Part shown: positions 1 to 8,857 of the stretch, piece after piece
How the letters are laid out: every line of letters starts with the position of its first letter
Numbering within the stretch: position 1 is the first letter of the stretch
Program-made: the position numbers and the translations under genes
Notes under the pieces: model-generated
The model's input: only the letters and a program-made list of their open reading frames with translations
The model's database searches: none
Told to the model about the DNA's origin: nothing
From: Chitinophagaceae bacterium PMP191F
GTDB taxonomy: Bacteria; Bacteroidota; Bacteroidia; Chitinophagales; Chitinophagaceae
Length of the DNA: 64,000 nt
Assembly (NCBI GenBank): GCA_001302245.1
Contig: LGYU01000023.1
Span: forward strand, 1-64,000
Direction: 5' to 3'

Positions 1-763
1 CATCATCGGCTGTAGCCGTCAGTTGTACTTTTTTTAAGATCACCTTCCCTTCCTTGTCCTTGAACTCTACCACCTGTTTGCCGTGCTCATCTACTACTAC
101 GTTCTTGTACAGTTCTCCGGCGGCATAGTTACCCGTTACACTATACGTGCCCCAGTCATTGCTCACATTGCTCACTGTCCAGATCTTCACCGCATCGGTG
201 GCCGTGTTGATCCAGTATTTATTTTGTACCCCACGGTTACTGCCGGTCCAGCTATTACCGGGGGCCATTACCTTGTTCACCCGGTTCAGTGGCGAGGCTT
301 CATAATCCGTCTGGCTATAGTAATAACTCTCCCCGCTGTACTGGGCGGCCCCGAACACCGGTTGCTGCTGGAAGGGGTTCAGTTTAAAACCACCATCACT
401 GAGGGAGGTATTGCCATTGGTATTGTTCGCGGCAAAGGGTAAATATTTTTTTACCTCCCGGCCAAACGCATCATACTCTACCGGGCTTACCAGATCCACG
501 GCGCTGCCGCCTGTGGGGAATGAGCCTTGTCTGGAAACAGATTGTAAAGGCCGGCCCAACCCGTCCACATAGGCCGTGGCCATTTTTACATCTTTTAAAG
601 GACGTGTTACCAGCGTCGCCGCATTGCTCTCCGGCGCTGTCGCTTCCCACGTACGCACATAGTTGATCTTGGTATCCGGTGAATACTGTGCCCGTATTAA
701 TACAGGCGATAACAATAGTATCACCAGGGCATATATATTCACTAAAGATCGGTTCAGGTGCAT
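1..763 (-). CDS. RHS-type protein with DUF6443 N-terminus (partial, runs off left edge)
   Basis: Only the N-terminal ~254 residues lie in the window. The gene reads leftward from an ATG at 763 and begins with a typical Sec signal peptide (charged start, hydrophobic stretch, ending near IRAQY). The motif YVDGLGRPLQSVSRQGS followed by DLVSPVEYDAFGREVKKYLP is characteristic of the DUF6443 domain that opens very large Bacteroidota RHS/YD-repeat proteins. Such proteins are exported and often carry a variable C-terminal effector, which cannot be seen here. The small gene at 809-1084 lies 45 bp upstream on the same strand, so the two are probably co-transcribed. The family call is firm; whether it is a toxin, adhesin or degraded copy depends on the missing part. 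Confidence 0.85.
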   Translation of the reverse strand, partial: MHLNRSLVNIYALVILLLSPVLIRAQYSPDTKINYVRTWEATAPESNAATLVTRPLKDVKMATAYVDGLGRPLQSVSRQGSFPTGGSAVDLVSPVEYDAFGREVKKYLPFAANNTNGNTSLSDGGFKLNPFQQQPVFGAAQYSGESYYYSQTDYEASPLNRVNKVMAPGNSWTGSNRGVQNKYWINTATDAVKIWTVSNVSNDWGTYSVTGNYAAGELYKNVVVDEHGKQVVEFKDKEGKVILKKVQLTATADD

Positions 764-808
764 AACAAAGGTTTAAGAGTCTGTAAATGCTTCAATGATC
801 AACAGGTA

Positions 809-1084
809 CTAATGACTGCTCACCAGTACCCGCTTTTTTTGCAGGTACAGTAAATATTGCTGATTGGTAAACACCGGTGCCAGTTGCTGCAGATACTTTT
901 CTGTATTTTTTACCACATCTCCTTCCAGCCGGGACGCTTTTTTATTGATCCTGTCCAGGAAACGTACAGGAAAACCGGCTATGCGGTCCAGGGCGGAAAG
1001 ACTGTCAACTTTCTGTGCTATTACGCTTACACAGGTTACTGACAGGCATAGCCATAACAGTATGCAACGTTTGGTTATTTGCAT
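809..1084 (-). CDS. Small secreted protein, probable truncated partner of the RHS gene
   Basis: This 91-residue ORF has a clear signal peptide (ends near VIAQK) and a short charged segment, DSLSALDRI then NKKASRLEGDVVKNTEKYLQ. From memory, this resembles the N-terminus of the several-hundred-residue coiled-coil proteins often encoded just before DUF6443/RHS genes in Chitinophagaceae. Here the similarity stops after about 65 residues, the rest reads as an unrelated tail, and the RHS gene starts 45 bp later. I infer a deletion remnant. It could instead be a genuine small exported protein. Confidence 0.5.
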   Translation of the reverse strand: MQITKRCILLWLCLSVTCVSVIAQKVDSLSALDRIAGFPVRFLDRINKKASRLEGDVVKNTEKYLQQLAPVFTNQQYLLYLQKKRVLVSSH

Positions 1085-1823
1085 GGCCGGGTTTAGGGGT
1101 TATATTATATGTACTGGTTGCTACCGGTCGCGGGCAGCATACCAGGAAAATACAATCCAGTACTCAACATGAATGGATAAGGCAAATGGTACGGCGGTAA
1201 TGATCAGGTAAGAGAAAGGATGAAGGTTTAATACAGAGATGCAAAGATTGCGGAATTGCATACACAGAACAATTACCACTTCGTGGTATATTTATAATAT
1301 GTTAAGAAAAATCTAACAGTAACAGATATTGAAAAAGTAGCCTTAGGCAAAACGGTCATTCAGCATTTTGCATTCCTTAAAATCCCTTTGCGTATACACC
1401 CCCTGTTACAACGCTTTTAACAACTCCCCCTTTTCCTTGTATCCAACCAGTATCTTTCCCTGCTTACTCTAAGGTACAGACCCTTATTTTGTACGCTTTA
1501 ATACCGGAGATGGTACGAAGAAAGTACGAACGAAATACCTGCCAGGTACGAACCAGGGGGCAGCAGGAATGTTTAAAGTCAAAAGTTTAAAGAAACACAA
1601 AACGGCATTTCCGGCAAAAAACGGAAAAAGAGAATTTGAAAATGGTTGAATGCTTTGACGGTTAAGAAAAAGTCCGAAGAAGATGCACGCTAAGCCGTAA
1701 CCTGTATCTTAAAACTTACCACCTGCATTCAGCGTCAGGCGTTCAGCGTTTTGCATTCCTTAAAACCTACACTTATAACCTGCAATCTGTACTAACGTTG
1801 AGCATTCAGTGTCTATCGTTCTT
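1085..1823. repeat. Gene-free region with degenerate repeated words
   Basis: There is no convincing gene in these 739 bp. A 26-bp direct repeat with two mismatches occurs at 1357-1382 and 1740-1765 (core TTTTGCATTCCTTAAAA). Three copies of C(A/G)TTCAG(C/T)GT lie at 1726-1735, 1740-1749 and 1803-1812. A GGTACGAA-like word recurs around 1510-1555. The segment 1699-1728 resembles the sequence that interrupts cusA at about 15080-15110. Its function is unknown. It looks like part of a dispersed family of short degenerate intergenic words rather than a mobile element with defined ends. Confidence 0.6.
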
Positions 1824-2714
1824 TCAAAGCAACTCTTTCTTCACATACACAGCACTGCGACGCACACAGCTCAAAGCATCCGGTACGTAGTTATTACCCT
1901 GCTCTACAAACAGGTGTTGCACACCCGCCTGCTGCGCAGCGGACATTATCTTTTTAAAGTCAATGATTCCATCACCGACTGTGGTATGCAGGTCAGGGTC
2001 TTTTTTATCCATATCCTTGATATGCCACAATACAAAACGACCAGGCTGTTTTTTAAACCACTCCACAGGCGATATACTGGAAGCCCTCGACATCCAGTAC
2101 AGGTCAGCTTCCAGCTTTACCAATGCAGGATCAGTTTCATGCAAAATGATCTCATAGCCGGTATGTCCGTCCTGTTCCACAAATTCAAAATCGTGGTTAT
2201 GATAAGCAAAGGTCAGTCCCCCTTTTTTCACCCGCTCTCCTACCGTATTGAAAGTTTCTGCCAGTCTTTTAAAATTGTCTATACTGCGCAGGGAAGGGTC
2301 CAGCCAGGGCCATACAATGTATTGCTGTGCCAGTATATGGGCACCAGCTATACATTGATCCACATACCGCTTCAGGTCATCCGGAGTTTTACCGGTTAAT
2401 ACATATTTATCTACATCATAATGTCCGCTGCTGGTGGTCAGTCCGTGCTCATCCATCAATTGTTTAAAATCCCTGGGAGACATACCGTAATATTGCTTAC
2501 CATCAAACCCGTAGGTTTCTGCTTCCTGGTATCCAAAACCTGCCACCTGACTGAGCGTACCTTTCAGATCAGCAGACAGTGCATCGCGGATGGTATAAAA
2601 CTGTAAACCCAGTTTATACCTGTGTACATTACCCGCCTGCAAAAAAGACGGTAAAACAAGAGAGGCAGATAGCAAACCGGTTTGCGTAATGAATTGTCGT
2701 CTGGATTGTAACAT
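1824..2714 (-). CDS. Exported sugar phosphate isomerase/epimerase-like TIM barrel protein
   Basis: The 296-residue protein matches the xylose isomerase-like TIM barrel (AP endonuclease 2) family. Seen are GLQFYTIRDAL at the first strand, HNHDFEFVEQDG, the metal-ligand-like EADLYWM segment, and HIKDMD near the end. The start at 2714 is chosen because it gives a twin-arginine-type signal (SRRQFITQTG followed by a hydrophobic stretch); a longer reading to 2771 adds an unlikely leader. Homologues act on sugars or inositols in the periplasm or as lipoproteins, and the substrate cannot be told from sequence. It is a single gene ending at the repeat-rich gap boundary. Confidence 0.85.
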   Translation of the reverse strand: MLQSRRQFITQTGLLSASLVLPSFLQAGNVHRYKLGLQFYTIRDALSADLKGTLSQVAGFGYQEAETYGFDGKQYYGMSPRDFKQLMDEHGLTTSSGHYDVDKYVLTGKTPDDLKRYVDQCIAGAHILAQQYIVWPWLDPSLRSIDNFKRLAETFNTVGERVKKGGLTFAYHNHDFEFVEQDGHTGYEIILHETDPALVKLEADLYWMSRASSISPVEWFKKQPGRFVLWHIKDMDKKDPDLHTTVGDGIIDFKKIMSAAQQAGVQHLFVEQGNNYVPDALSCVRRSAVYVKKELL

Positions 2715-2881
2715 AACATATGGCTTTGGTGAAAACATTGCAATCGTTGCCCGGTAAAAATAGTTGTTCAACGATCATGTTATACCCCTACAGCGCGTAT
2801 GATGTGGTAATGAAGTAGTAATTACAGGATGTGTTGGGGTAATGATGCAGTAACGCACCAATCATTTTGCAGTTATAAACA

Positions 2882-2910
2882 AAAAACCGCCCCTCCCGGA
2901 AACGGTTTTT
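2882..2910 (-). terminator. Intrinsic terminator of the MFS gene
   Basis: An 8-bp stem (AAAAACCG/CGGTTTTT) with a 13-nt loop is followed on the minus strand by a T-rich tail. It lies 65 bp downstream of the MFS stop codon. Confidence 0.8.
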
Positions 2911-2974
2911 GTTTATTGTAACACACCAGGCAGTAGTTTTATGATACACTGCCTGACGGGCCGGATAAAAATTC

Positions 2975-4201
2975 TTACTGTTTATTTTTCCGGTAACTGA
3001 TCACCGTAAGTAATGCGCCCAGTAATACGATCAATGCACCGATCCAGGGTGTAGCCTGCAATCCCAGGCTGGTGGAGTCAACCACCAGGCCACCGGCATA
3101 CGAACCTATGGCAACACCCAGGTTGAATGCGGCAATATTCAATGAAGATGAAATATCTTCTGTACCCGGCAGGTATCTTTCTGCCAGTTGTACCACGTAC
3201 AACTGCAGGCCCGGTACAGTGGCAAAGGAAAGTCCCCCCATCAGGAAAATGGTAATCACCGCAGGTATTTTATAATGAACCGTAAAAGAAAATACCAGCA
3301 ACGCTGCTGCCTGCAACAGGAAAAGCCTGATCAGTATGCGCGCAGGTGAGATATTGGAAATTTTTCCTCCAACCATATTGCCCAATGCAATGGCTACACC
3401 ATATATCAGCAATAAAACACTGACCGAACCCGAAGAAAAACCGGTTACTTTTTCCAGTAATGTGGCCAGGTAGGTAAAGGAAACAAATGTTCCTCCATAA
3501 CCAAATGCTGTAATAGCCAGTACGGTAAGCACAGGCGCATTGCGTAAAACCTTCATCTGGTCTTTTAACCGCAACGGTTTATTCCCTGCAATGGTAACCG
3601 GTACCAGCAACATGATAAATACACTGCTGATAACACCCAGTATAGCCACCCCGATAAAAGTAGCACGCCACCCAAAATGCTGACCTATAAAGGTTCCCAT
3701 GGGCACACCTGCAATAATGGCTACTGTTAGCCCTGCAAACATCAGTGCAATGGCAGTTGCCTTTTTATCGGCAGGTACCAGTGCGGCTGCAATAGTGGCC
3801 CCCACCCCAAAGAAAGTGGCATGTGCAAAACCTGAAATAAATCTTGCTACTAACAATGAAATAAAGCCCGGCGCCATTGCAGAAAAAATATGTCCTGCCA
3901 CAAACAACAACATCAGGGCTACCAGCAATGGTTTGCGCGGCATTTTACCTGTCAGTACTGTCAATATAGGTCCGCCAATGGCAACACCCAGTGCATAAAT
4001 ACTTACCAGTAAACCGGAGGCCGCAATACTTACGCCCAGGCTTTCAGCTACTGTAGGTAATATTCCAACAGCTACAAATTCAGTAGTACCAATAGCAAAA
4101 GCGCTGATGGTCAAGGCCCATAATGCCGGTGGCATTCCGCGTTTCTTTTTTACAGAGGTACCCGTAATATCTTGTATTGTTTGTGTATTTAAAAGTTCCA
4201 T
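2975..4201 (-). CDS. MFS efflux transporter, AraJ/PbuE-like (DHA1)
   Basis: This 408-residue inner-membrane protein has twelve predicted hydrophobic segments and typical major facilitator motifs: AIGTTEFVAVGILP in TM1, the loop GKMPRKPLLV between TM2 and TM3 (motif A position), and RFISGFAHATFFGVG in TM4. This pattern fits the DHA1 drug or sugar/purine efflux group (AraJ, YdhP, PbuE). It is transcribed away from a LysR regulator 90 bp upstream. That arrangement is usual for an inducible efflux pump and its regulator. The substrate is not predictable. The first ~25 residues are a cytoplasmic tail before TM1. Confidence 0.9.
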   Translation of the reverse strand: MELLNTQTIQDITGTSVKKKRGMPPALWALTISAFAIGTTEFVAVGILPTVAESLGVSIAASGLLVSIYALGVAIGGPILTVLTGKMPRKPLLVALMLLFVAGHIFSAMAPGFISLLVARFISGFAHATFFGVGATIAAALVPADKKATAIALMFAGLTVAIIAGVPMGTFIGQHFGWRATFIGVAILGVISSVFIMLLVPVTIAGNKPLRLKDQMKVLRNAPVLTVLAITAFGYGGTFVSFTYLATLLEKVTGFSSGSVSVLLLIYGVAIALGNMVGGKISNISPARILIRLFLLQAAALLVFSFTVHYKIPAVITIFLMGGLSFATVPGLQLYVVQLAERYLPGTEDISSSLNIAAFNLGVAIGSYAGGLVVDSTSLGLQATPWIGALIVLLGALLTVISYRKNKQ

Positions 4202-4271
4202 TTCTGCGTATTTAGGCGCAAAGCTACCACGGCTTCATACATTACTATAATTATTAAATTTTGTATCTTCA

Positions 4272-4296
4272 ATCATTAAAATAATAGATGTATGAT
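4272..4296. promoter_or_regulatory. Possible LysR-type operator
   Basis: In the 90-bp divergent gap there is an interrupted palindrome, CAT-N11-ATG at 4274-4290 nested in ATCAT-N15-ATGAT, next to the LysR start codon. LysR regulators commonly bind T-N11-A dyads in such gaps. The AT-richness means chance is not excluded. Confidence 0.3.
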
Positions 4297-5191
4297 ACTC
4301 AATTTTGAATGGTTCAGAACATTTAAAACCATTTATGAAACCGGTTCGCTGACCACCACAGCACAAATACTGTATATTTCACAACCGGGGGTAAGCTTGC
4401 ATCTCAGTTCACTGGAATCGTACGTAGGCTATAAACTGTTCGACAGGGCTGCGCGGAAAATGGTTCCTACAGAGCGTGCTAAAGTGCTGTACAATTTTAT
4501 ACTGGATGGTGTAAACAAACTGGAATCGGCAGAACAGCATTTCCATAAAAGTTCGGTCACCGGGCGATCTACCATCAGTATTGGCATGTGTATGGAAACA
4601 TTCCAGTTTACACTGGAGCAATACATCTCTTCGTTACCTTTCAATGTAAGTATCAAGTTTGGAGAGTATCCTGCAATGCAACAGGATCTTGATAACGGCA
4701 CTTTAGACCTCATCATTACCCCGCAGAAAGGCAACCAGGCTAATCTTCAGTACGAACCCTTCTCTAAAGAAACCATTGTACTGGTGAGCGGCGGTAAACA
4801 GGCCACTACGGAATTTGAACAACTGATCAAAAATAAAAAGATCAGCGAAGCTGAAGCATGGCTGAAGCAACAGATCTGGTACAGCACTGCCGAAGACATG
4901 GAAAATCTAAGAAAGTTCTGGTACAGGAATTTTAATGCACACCCCGATTTTAAACCCAATTATATTGTACCCAACAAATGTTCTATTGTACGTTGCATAA
5001 GCAACAAGAAGGGATTTGCCATCATCCCCGACTTCCTGTGCAGGAACGAATTACAGACCGGCAAACTAAAACTGGTTTGGGAAGGTTTGAACAGGATGGA
5101 AAACACGTTGTATTTCGGTAAAAGAAAAAAGACCATGTTTACCAGGGAGATCAGCACCATTGAAGGATTTTTTAAACAACAGGCAGGCTGA
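4292..5191 (+). CDS. LysR family transcriptional regulator
   Basis: Residues 1-60 form the winged HTH of LysR proteins (FEWFRTFKTIYETGSLTTTA, then QPGVSLHLSSLESYVGYKLFDR), followed by a periplasmic-binding-like effector domain to residue 299. It diverges from the MFS efflux gene, its likely target, and meets the AraC gene tail to tail with a 3-bp gap. The effector ligand is unknown. Confidence 0.9.
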   Translation: MILNFEWFRTFKTIYETGSLTTTAQILYISQPGVSLHLSSLESYVGYKLFDRAARKMVPTERAKVLYNFILDGVNKLESAEQHFHKSSVTGRSTISIGMCMETFQFTLEQYISSLPFNVSIKFGEYPAMQQDLDNGTLDLIITPQKGNQANLQYEPFSKETIVLVSGGKQATTEFEQLIKNKKISEAEAWLKQQIWYSTAEDMENLRKFWYRNFNAHPDFKPNYIVPNKCSIVRCISNKKGFAIIPDFLCRNELQTGKLKLVWEGLNRMENTLYFGKRKKTMFTREISTIEGFFKQQAG

Positions 5192-5194
5192 TCT

Positions 5195-6010
5195 TTACAA
5201 TTCCAGCGGGCTGCAACCGGTAAGCGCACGTGCATCTTTAACAAAATGCGGAAAATCGGTATACCCGAAATCTTCATAATGAAAATTGTACCCGCTGTAC
5301 CTGTATTTGTGTAATGCTTTTTTAAAACGGATGGTTTTTTGTGCATACCCGGGTGTTACACCAACTGTTGCCAGGAAATACCTTCGCAGTGAAGCATAAG
5401 TAACATGCAGTTGTTTACACAGGTACAATAGTCCTTTTTCATCTTTCAACTGCAATGATTCGTATTTCTGAATACAATATTGTACTATTCCAAACCTGTA
5501 AGTATCACGGGGCTGTAACGGGCAGTATTGCAGGTACATTCTTTCAAACAATTGTACCCTTTCTGAAAAGCTGGCAACATCTCTTAACTGGTCTTCCAAT
5601 GATGGTATTTGTAATAAATATGCCAGTTCTGCTTGTTCATTTTCCAATTCTGCAGCCTCACACCTGAACAACCAGGAAGATACCCCCGGTTTCAATTTTA
5701 CAAAAAAAAGGTGCGTGCCTGGTGCATAAGCGCTGTTAAAAGTCCGGGTAATATGTCCCAGTAACTGTGATGTTTGTATGTGTAAACTGGCGTTGTTCTT
5801 TTCAGTAAAAGAGGCCCAGGGAGTGGCATTCAACTGGAAACACAACAGTGTATTGACCGCAGGAATGCCTTTCAGATAATGAATCGCCTGCGGCGTATTG
5901 GCAGTACAGATCTCAAAGTAATATTCAATAATGTGCCGCAGCAAAGCAGATGGATAAGCTATGCGAAGATGGCGAACCGGCTCATTTTCAAATACTACCC
6001 TGCTTCTCAT
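5195..6010 (-). CDS. AraC family transcriptional regulator
   Basis: In this 271-residue protein the last ~100 residues carry an AraC-type double HTH: QLHVTYASLRRYFLATVGVT as the first helix-turn-helix and FHYEDFGYTDFPHFVKDARA with the conserved GY.D..HF pattern as the second. The N-terminal ~160 residues are an AraC sensor domain of the DUF6597 type found in many Bacteroidota. It is 8 bp downstream of the unnamed gene at 6019-6945 and probably co-transcribed with it and the acetyltransferase. Ligand and targets are unknown. Confidence 0.88.
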   Translation of the reverse strand: MRSRVVFENEPVRHLRIAYPSALLRHIIEYYFEICTANTPQAIHYLKGIPAVNTLLCFQLNATPWASFTEKNNASLHIQTSQLLGHITRTFNSAYAPGTHLFFVKLKPGVSSWLFRCEAAELENEQAELAYLLQIPSLEDQLRDVASFSERVQLFERMYLQYCPLQPRDTYRFGIVQYCIQKYESLQLKDEKGLLYLCKQLHVTYASLRRYFLATVGVTPGYAQKTIRFKKALHKYRYSGYNFHYEDFGYTDFPHFVKDARALTGCSPLEL

Positions 6011-6018
6011 ATTGCAGT

Positions 6019-6945
6019 TTATTTTTCCTGTAATGTGTGTAATAAGCTAATACCAATTCCGGAAATAAGACAACGCTCTTTACTATTTCCCATCAATTGC
6101 TGGGTCCAGTCCACAAAACCACCATCTGCTATTTCTGCCACGCTATTCTCCAAACGGATATACACCTTGAACTGTAGCCCTTTATAATAATTGTTTTCTG
6201 CTACAGCATCCTTCCATTGTATTTCAAAAGGCAGATCAGCTAAAGACGTCTGCTGCACTTTCATAAAATGATCTCCCGTTGTATAGCCGGCTCTCGGTTG
6301 TATAATAACATACAGTTCCTGTACCTTAAATACTTCGGTCAGCAACATGTGTATATTCAGCAATTGCTCGCGCAGACAAATCTGCTCAAACGCATAATTA
6401 CCGGTATCTCTGCCGGCAGCTACCATACAGGCAATTTTGAAATGTGGTGAATATCCTTTTTGCGGCAGGTGTACTGCACGCAAATGTCTTTGCACTGTAC
6501 AATATCTTGATATAACATCTGTATTAGTTCGTTGCCGCATATCAGCAATATGCAATGCCAGTGCATTGGTAGCATCGGCCAGTACTTCCGTATTTCTGAC
6601 TGCCGATATTATTTTATTCTGGTTTACAGTGCCCACTACCGAACAACTGCCAAACGGTGCTACCGGTGAAAGCTCCAGCGGCCAATAATGTTGTGTTTGC
6701 AACAACTTCAGTACCTGCAATTCTTTTTCCAGCGACGAAACCATATCCGTTTCTGCCGGTTGTACAAACCTGTTATTCCTGTATTGTTGTAATAAAGCAG
6801 CCGGTGTTATGTGCAATGAGCGCTGCCGGTATACCTCTAACAGCAATGACGACAGTTCAGAACTGCTTAACATTGCAGACAGCAACTGCACCATATCCGG
6901 CACACCTGTCCTTTCGCTGATCTTTTGGGCAATGTGTTCTGACAT
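6019..6945 (-). CDS. Conserved protein of unknown function, possible class II aaRS-like fold
   Basis: I do not recognise a named family for this 308-residue protein. Two blocks look strongly conserved: SPVAPFGSCSVVGTVNQNKI with RNTEVLADATNALAL (about residues 92-135), and a C-terminal DGGFVDWTQQLMGNSKER followed by ISGIGISLL. The glycine-rich C-terminal block after an arginine recalls motif 3 of class II aminoacyl-tRNA synthetase-like folds, but the protein is too short for a synthetase and this is only a suggestion. The gene sits 7 bp after the acetyltransferase and 8 bp before the AraC gene, which implies one operon. Confidence 0.55.
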   Translation of the reverse strand: MSEHIAQKISERTGVPDMVQLLSAMLSSSELSSLLLEVYRQRSLHITPAALLQQYRNNRFVQPAETDMVSSLEKELQVLKLLQTQHYWPLELSPVAPFGSCSVVGTVNQNKIISAVRNTEVLADATNALALHIADMRQRTNTDVISRYCTVQRHLRAVHLPQKGYSPHFKIACMVAAGRDTGNYAFEQICLREQLLNIHMLLTEVFKVQELYVIIQPRAGYTTGDHFMKVQQTSLADLPFEIQWKDAVAENNYYKGLQFKVYIRLENSVAEIADGGFVDWTQQLMGNSKERCLISGIGISLLHTLQEK

Positions 6946-6952
6946 ATAATAG

Positions 6953-7477
6953 TTAGAGATTCAATTTAACAAATAAATGCTCATCCAGCAGTACCCCATT
7001 TTTGATCACCGCTTTCTTTTTAATGGCTTCGCAGTGAAAACCATTTTTCAGCAGCACACTGGCAGATCTTTTATTGGGTGCAAATACACCGGCAGATATG
7101 CGGTAAATATTCAGTTCTTTAAAAGCATATTCGGTTACCAGGAACACAGCTTCTGTCATAATACCTTTTCCCTGATAAATTTCACCCAGCCAGTAACCGA
7201 TCTCGGCAGAGTGCCGGTAAACATCTGTTTGCGGAATGATGCTGATAATACCGGCAAAACTGTGATCATAAAAAACACCCCATACATGCCCCAGTTTACC
7301 TTCCTGTATCAATGTATAAAAACTCCGTGCATCAGCCCTGGTATAAGGAGAAGGAAAAACATCTTTCAGGTTGGCCGCAATAGCAGGGTTATTGGCCAGC
7401 ACAACCAGTGTATCCAGGTCATTTTCAGTGACAGGTTGTAATACAACAGATCTGCCGGTTAACGTAACGGTATTCAT
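6953..7477 (-). CDS. GNAT N-acetyltransferase, RimJ/RimL type
   Basis: The 174-residue protein starts with LTGRSVVLQPVTENDLD, the usual opening of RimJ/RimL-like GNAT enzymes. The acetyl-CoA binding region EIGYWLGEIYQGKGIMTEAV (about residues 91-110) has the Q/RxxGxG/A signature, and the C-terminal strand block NKRSASVLLKNGF is also typical. Such enzymes acetylate protein N-termini, amino sugars or small molecules, and the substrate is not evident. It is the first gene of a minus-strand run with 6019-6945 and the AraC gene. Confidence 0.88.
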   Translation of the reverse strand: MNTVTLTGRSVVLQPVTENDLDTLVVLANNPAIAANLKDVFPSPYTRADARSFYTLIQEGKLGHVWGVFYDHSFAGIISIIPQTDVYRHSAEIGYWLGEIYQGKGIMTEAVFLVTEYAFKELNIYRISAGVFAPNKRSASVLLKNGFHCEAIKKKAVIKNGVLLDEHLFVKLNL

Positions 7478-7552
7478 ACAACAAAAATATGCTACTGCCT
7501 AAAAGCAACTGGTGTAAAAAACTTGCATTATTGGTAAACCAGAATAATAAAA

Positions 7553-7576
7553 GGGCCGACCCTGGTGGATCAGCCC
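7553..7576 (-). terminator. Intrinsic terminator after the DUF2383 gene
   Basis: A 10-bp stem with two G-T wobbles and an ACCA loop is followed on the minus strand by TTTTATT. It lies 30 bp past the stop codon of the gene at 7606. Confidence 0.8.
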
Positions 7577-7605
7577 CTATCTATGCGTTTCCTGCTATTC
7601 AGATA

Positions 7606-8079
7606 TCAGGCCGCCGAATCGCGCATGGCTTTGATCTTATCATGCGATTTTCTAAGCGTTTGTTGCTGGCGACGGATAATGCCTTCCAGGTTTACAGGAA
7701 TGTCGCCTGATGTAAGCGCTGTCTGATAGGCTTTCTGTATAGCATCTTCACCGGTTTCGCAATTGGCCAGCACAGTGTGCCGGTTATGTCCGGTAAAGGT
7801 TGCTTTTACATCCATCCAGGCACGGTATAATTTACCCATATTTGAAGTGCCTGTTTTTACCTCACCGCCTACCGCAGCTATCTCTTCCACCAGTTCCTGT
7901 TTAATGGTCAGGCTCTCACTGATCATCTGGTTAAAAAGGGAACGCAAATCAGCATCTTCTTCTTTCAATTCTTTTACAGCTTTTTCATACCCGGCTACAC
8001 GATCGTTGTGCATTTCTACCAGGTCGTTCAGTGTATCTACTGTTGTCATCACATCTTTTACACCTGTTCCTGTTTGCAT
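7606..8079 (-). CDS. DUF2383/PA2169-type four-helix-bundle protein
   Basis: The 157-residue, mostly helical protein has the pattern TLNDLVEMHNDRVAGYEKAV near the start and RQQQTLRKSHDKIKAMRD at the end. This matches PA2169/DUF2383 proteins, which are ferritin-like four-helix bundles found in many stress-responsive bacteria. No signal peptide is present. Biochemical function is unknown. It is a single gene with its own terminator. Confidence 0.85.
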   Translation of the reverse strand: MQTGTGVKDVMTTVDTLNDLVEMHNDRVAGYEKAVKELKEEDADLRSLFNQMISESLTIKQELVEEIAAVGGEVKTGTSNMGKLYRAWMDVKATFTGHNRHTVLANCETGEDAIQKAYQTALTSGDIPVNLEGIIRRQQQTLRKSHDKIKAMRDSAA

Positions 8080-8265
8080 AATATAAGTTTTTGAGTTTTG
8101 ATAAATCAGAATACCCGGTCAATTATTTACCGATCCATTCGTATATTTCAAAAGATCATGCCACAGGAAATTCTGATGTCTTAAAACCATGTATTACAGA
8201 GTTGTTGAAAATCTTCATCAACCGCAGGTTGTTTGTACGGGGCAAAAATTCATCAACAAGACCTA

Positions 8266-8805
8266 TCAGGCTATATCACCTGCATAATAAGCATACTCCA
8301 GTTTCCATTCATCTTCAAACCATTCAAACCGTTGTAAACGACCTGCCAGTACATCATTCAGTAAACGCAGATGCACATGCCATCCGGCAGCAAACGCATA
8401 CACATCGCCTTTTAACAGGCTATGGGTTAATGTGAGGTTGCATTGCCCCTCTTTATCCTGCTGCAGTTCCCAGCGAACCAGTGATGGTTCTGTTCCTGTA
8501 TGCTGCCAGGTATATTCTAATAACGAAGCCTGTCTGATAGAAATGATAACACCTTCGTTAATGTTGCCGGTCTGTGTAAAATGCAGCGCGATAGCGCTTC
8601 CGGGTTGCCAGTCTGTTTCCGTTTCTGCCAGCCAGGTATGCAGCAATGCCGGGTTGGTCAATGCATTCCATACCTTTTCTGCACTATATGGCAGTATACG
8701 CTCAAACTGTACGGAATAACCTTCAGAGGTTTTCCTGATGGTACCATGTGCACTCATATCTTCTGATTGAGATAATAAGTTATTGATTTCCGGCAACATA
8801 TTCAT
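8266..8805 (-). CDS. SRPBCC (AHSA1-like) domain protein
   Basis: The 179-residue protein contains FERILPYSAEKVWNALTNPA (about residues 34-53) and the C-terminal LTHSLLKG then GWHVHLRLLNDVLAG. These are hallmarks of the START/Bet v1-like SRPBCC fold in the activator-of-Hsp90 (AHSA1) subgroup. The fold makes a hydrophobic pocket, and the bacterial ligands are mostly unknown. An internal ATG at residue 17 is an alternative start. It appears to be transcribed alone. Confidence 0.85.
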   Translation of the reverse strand: MNMLPEINNLLSQSEDMSAHGTIRKTSEGYSVQFERILPYSAEKVWNALTNPALLHTWLAETETDWQPGSAIALHFTQTGNINEGVIISIRQASLLEYTWQHTGTEPSLVRWELQQDKEGQCNLTLTHSLLKGDVYAFAAGWHVHLRLLNDVLAGRLQRFEWFEDEWKLEYAYYAGDIA

Positions 8806-8857
8806 AAGTCAGTTTTCTATTTACGCTCCGTTAACCACTATATATGGTACAGCAGTA

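Noticed and set aside
83-442. Plus-strand 119-residue ORF at the left edge
   Set aside because: It lies wholly opposite the RHS/DUF6443 coding frame and resembles no protein.
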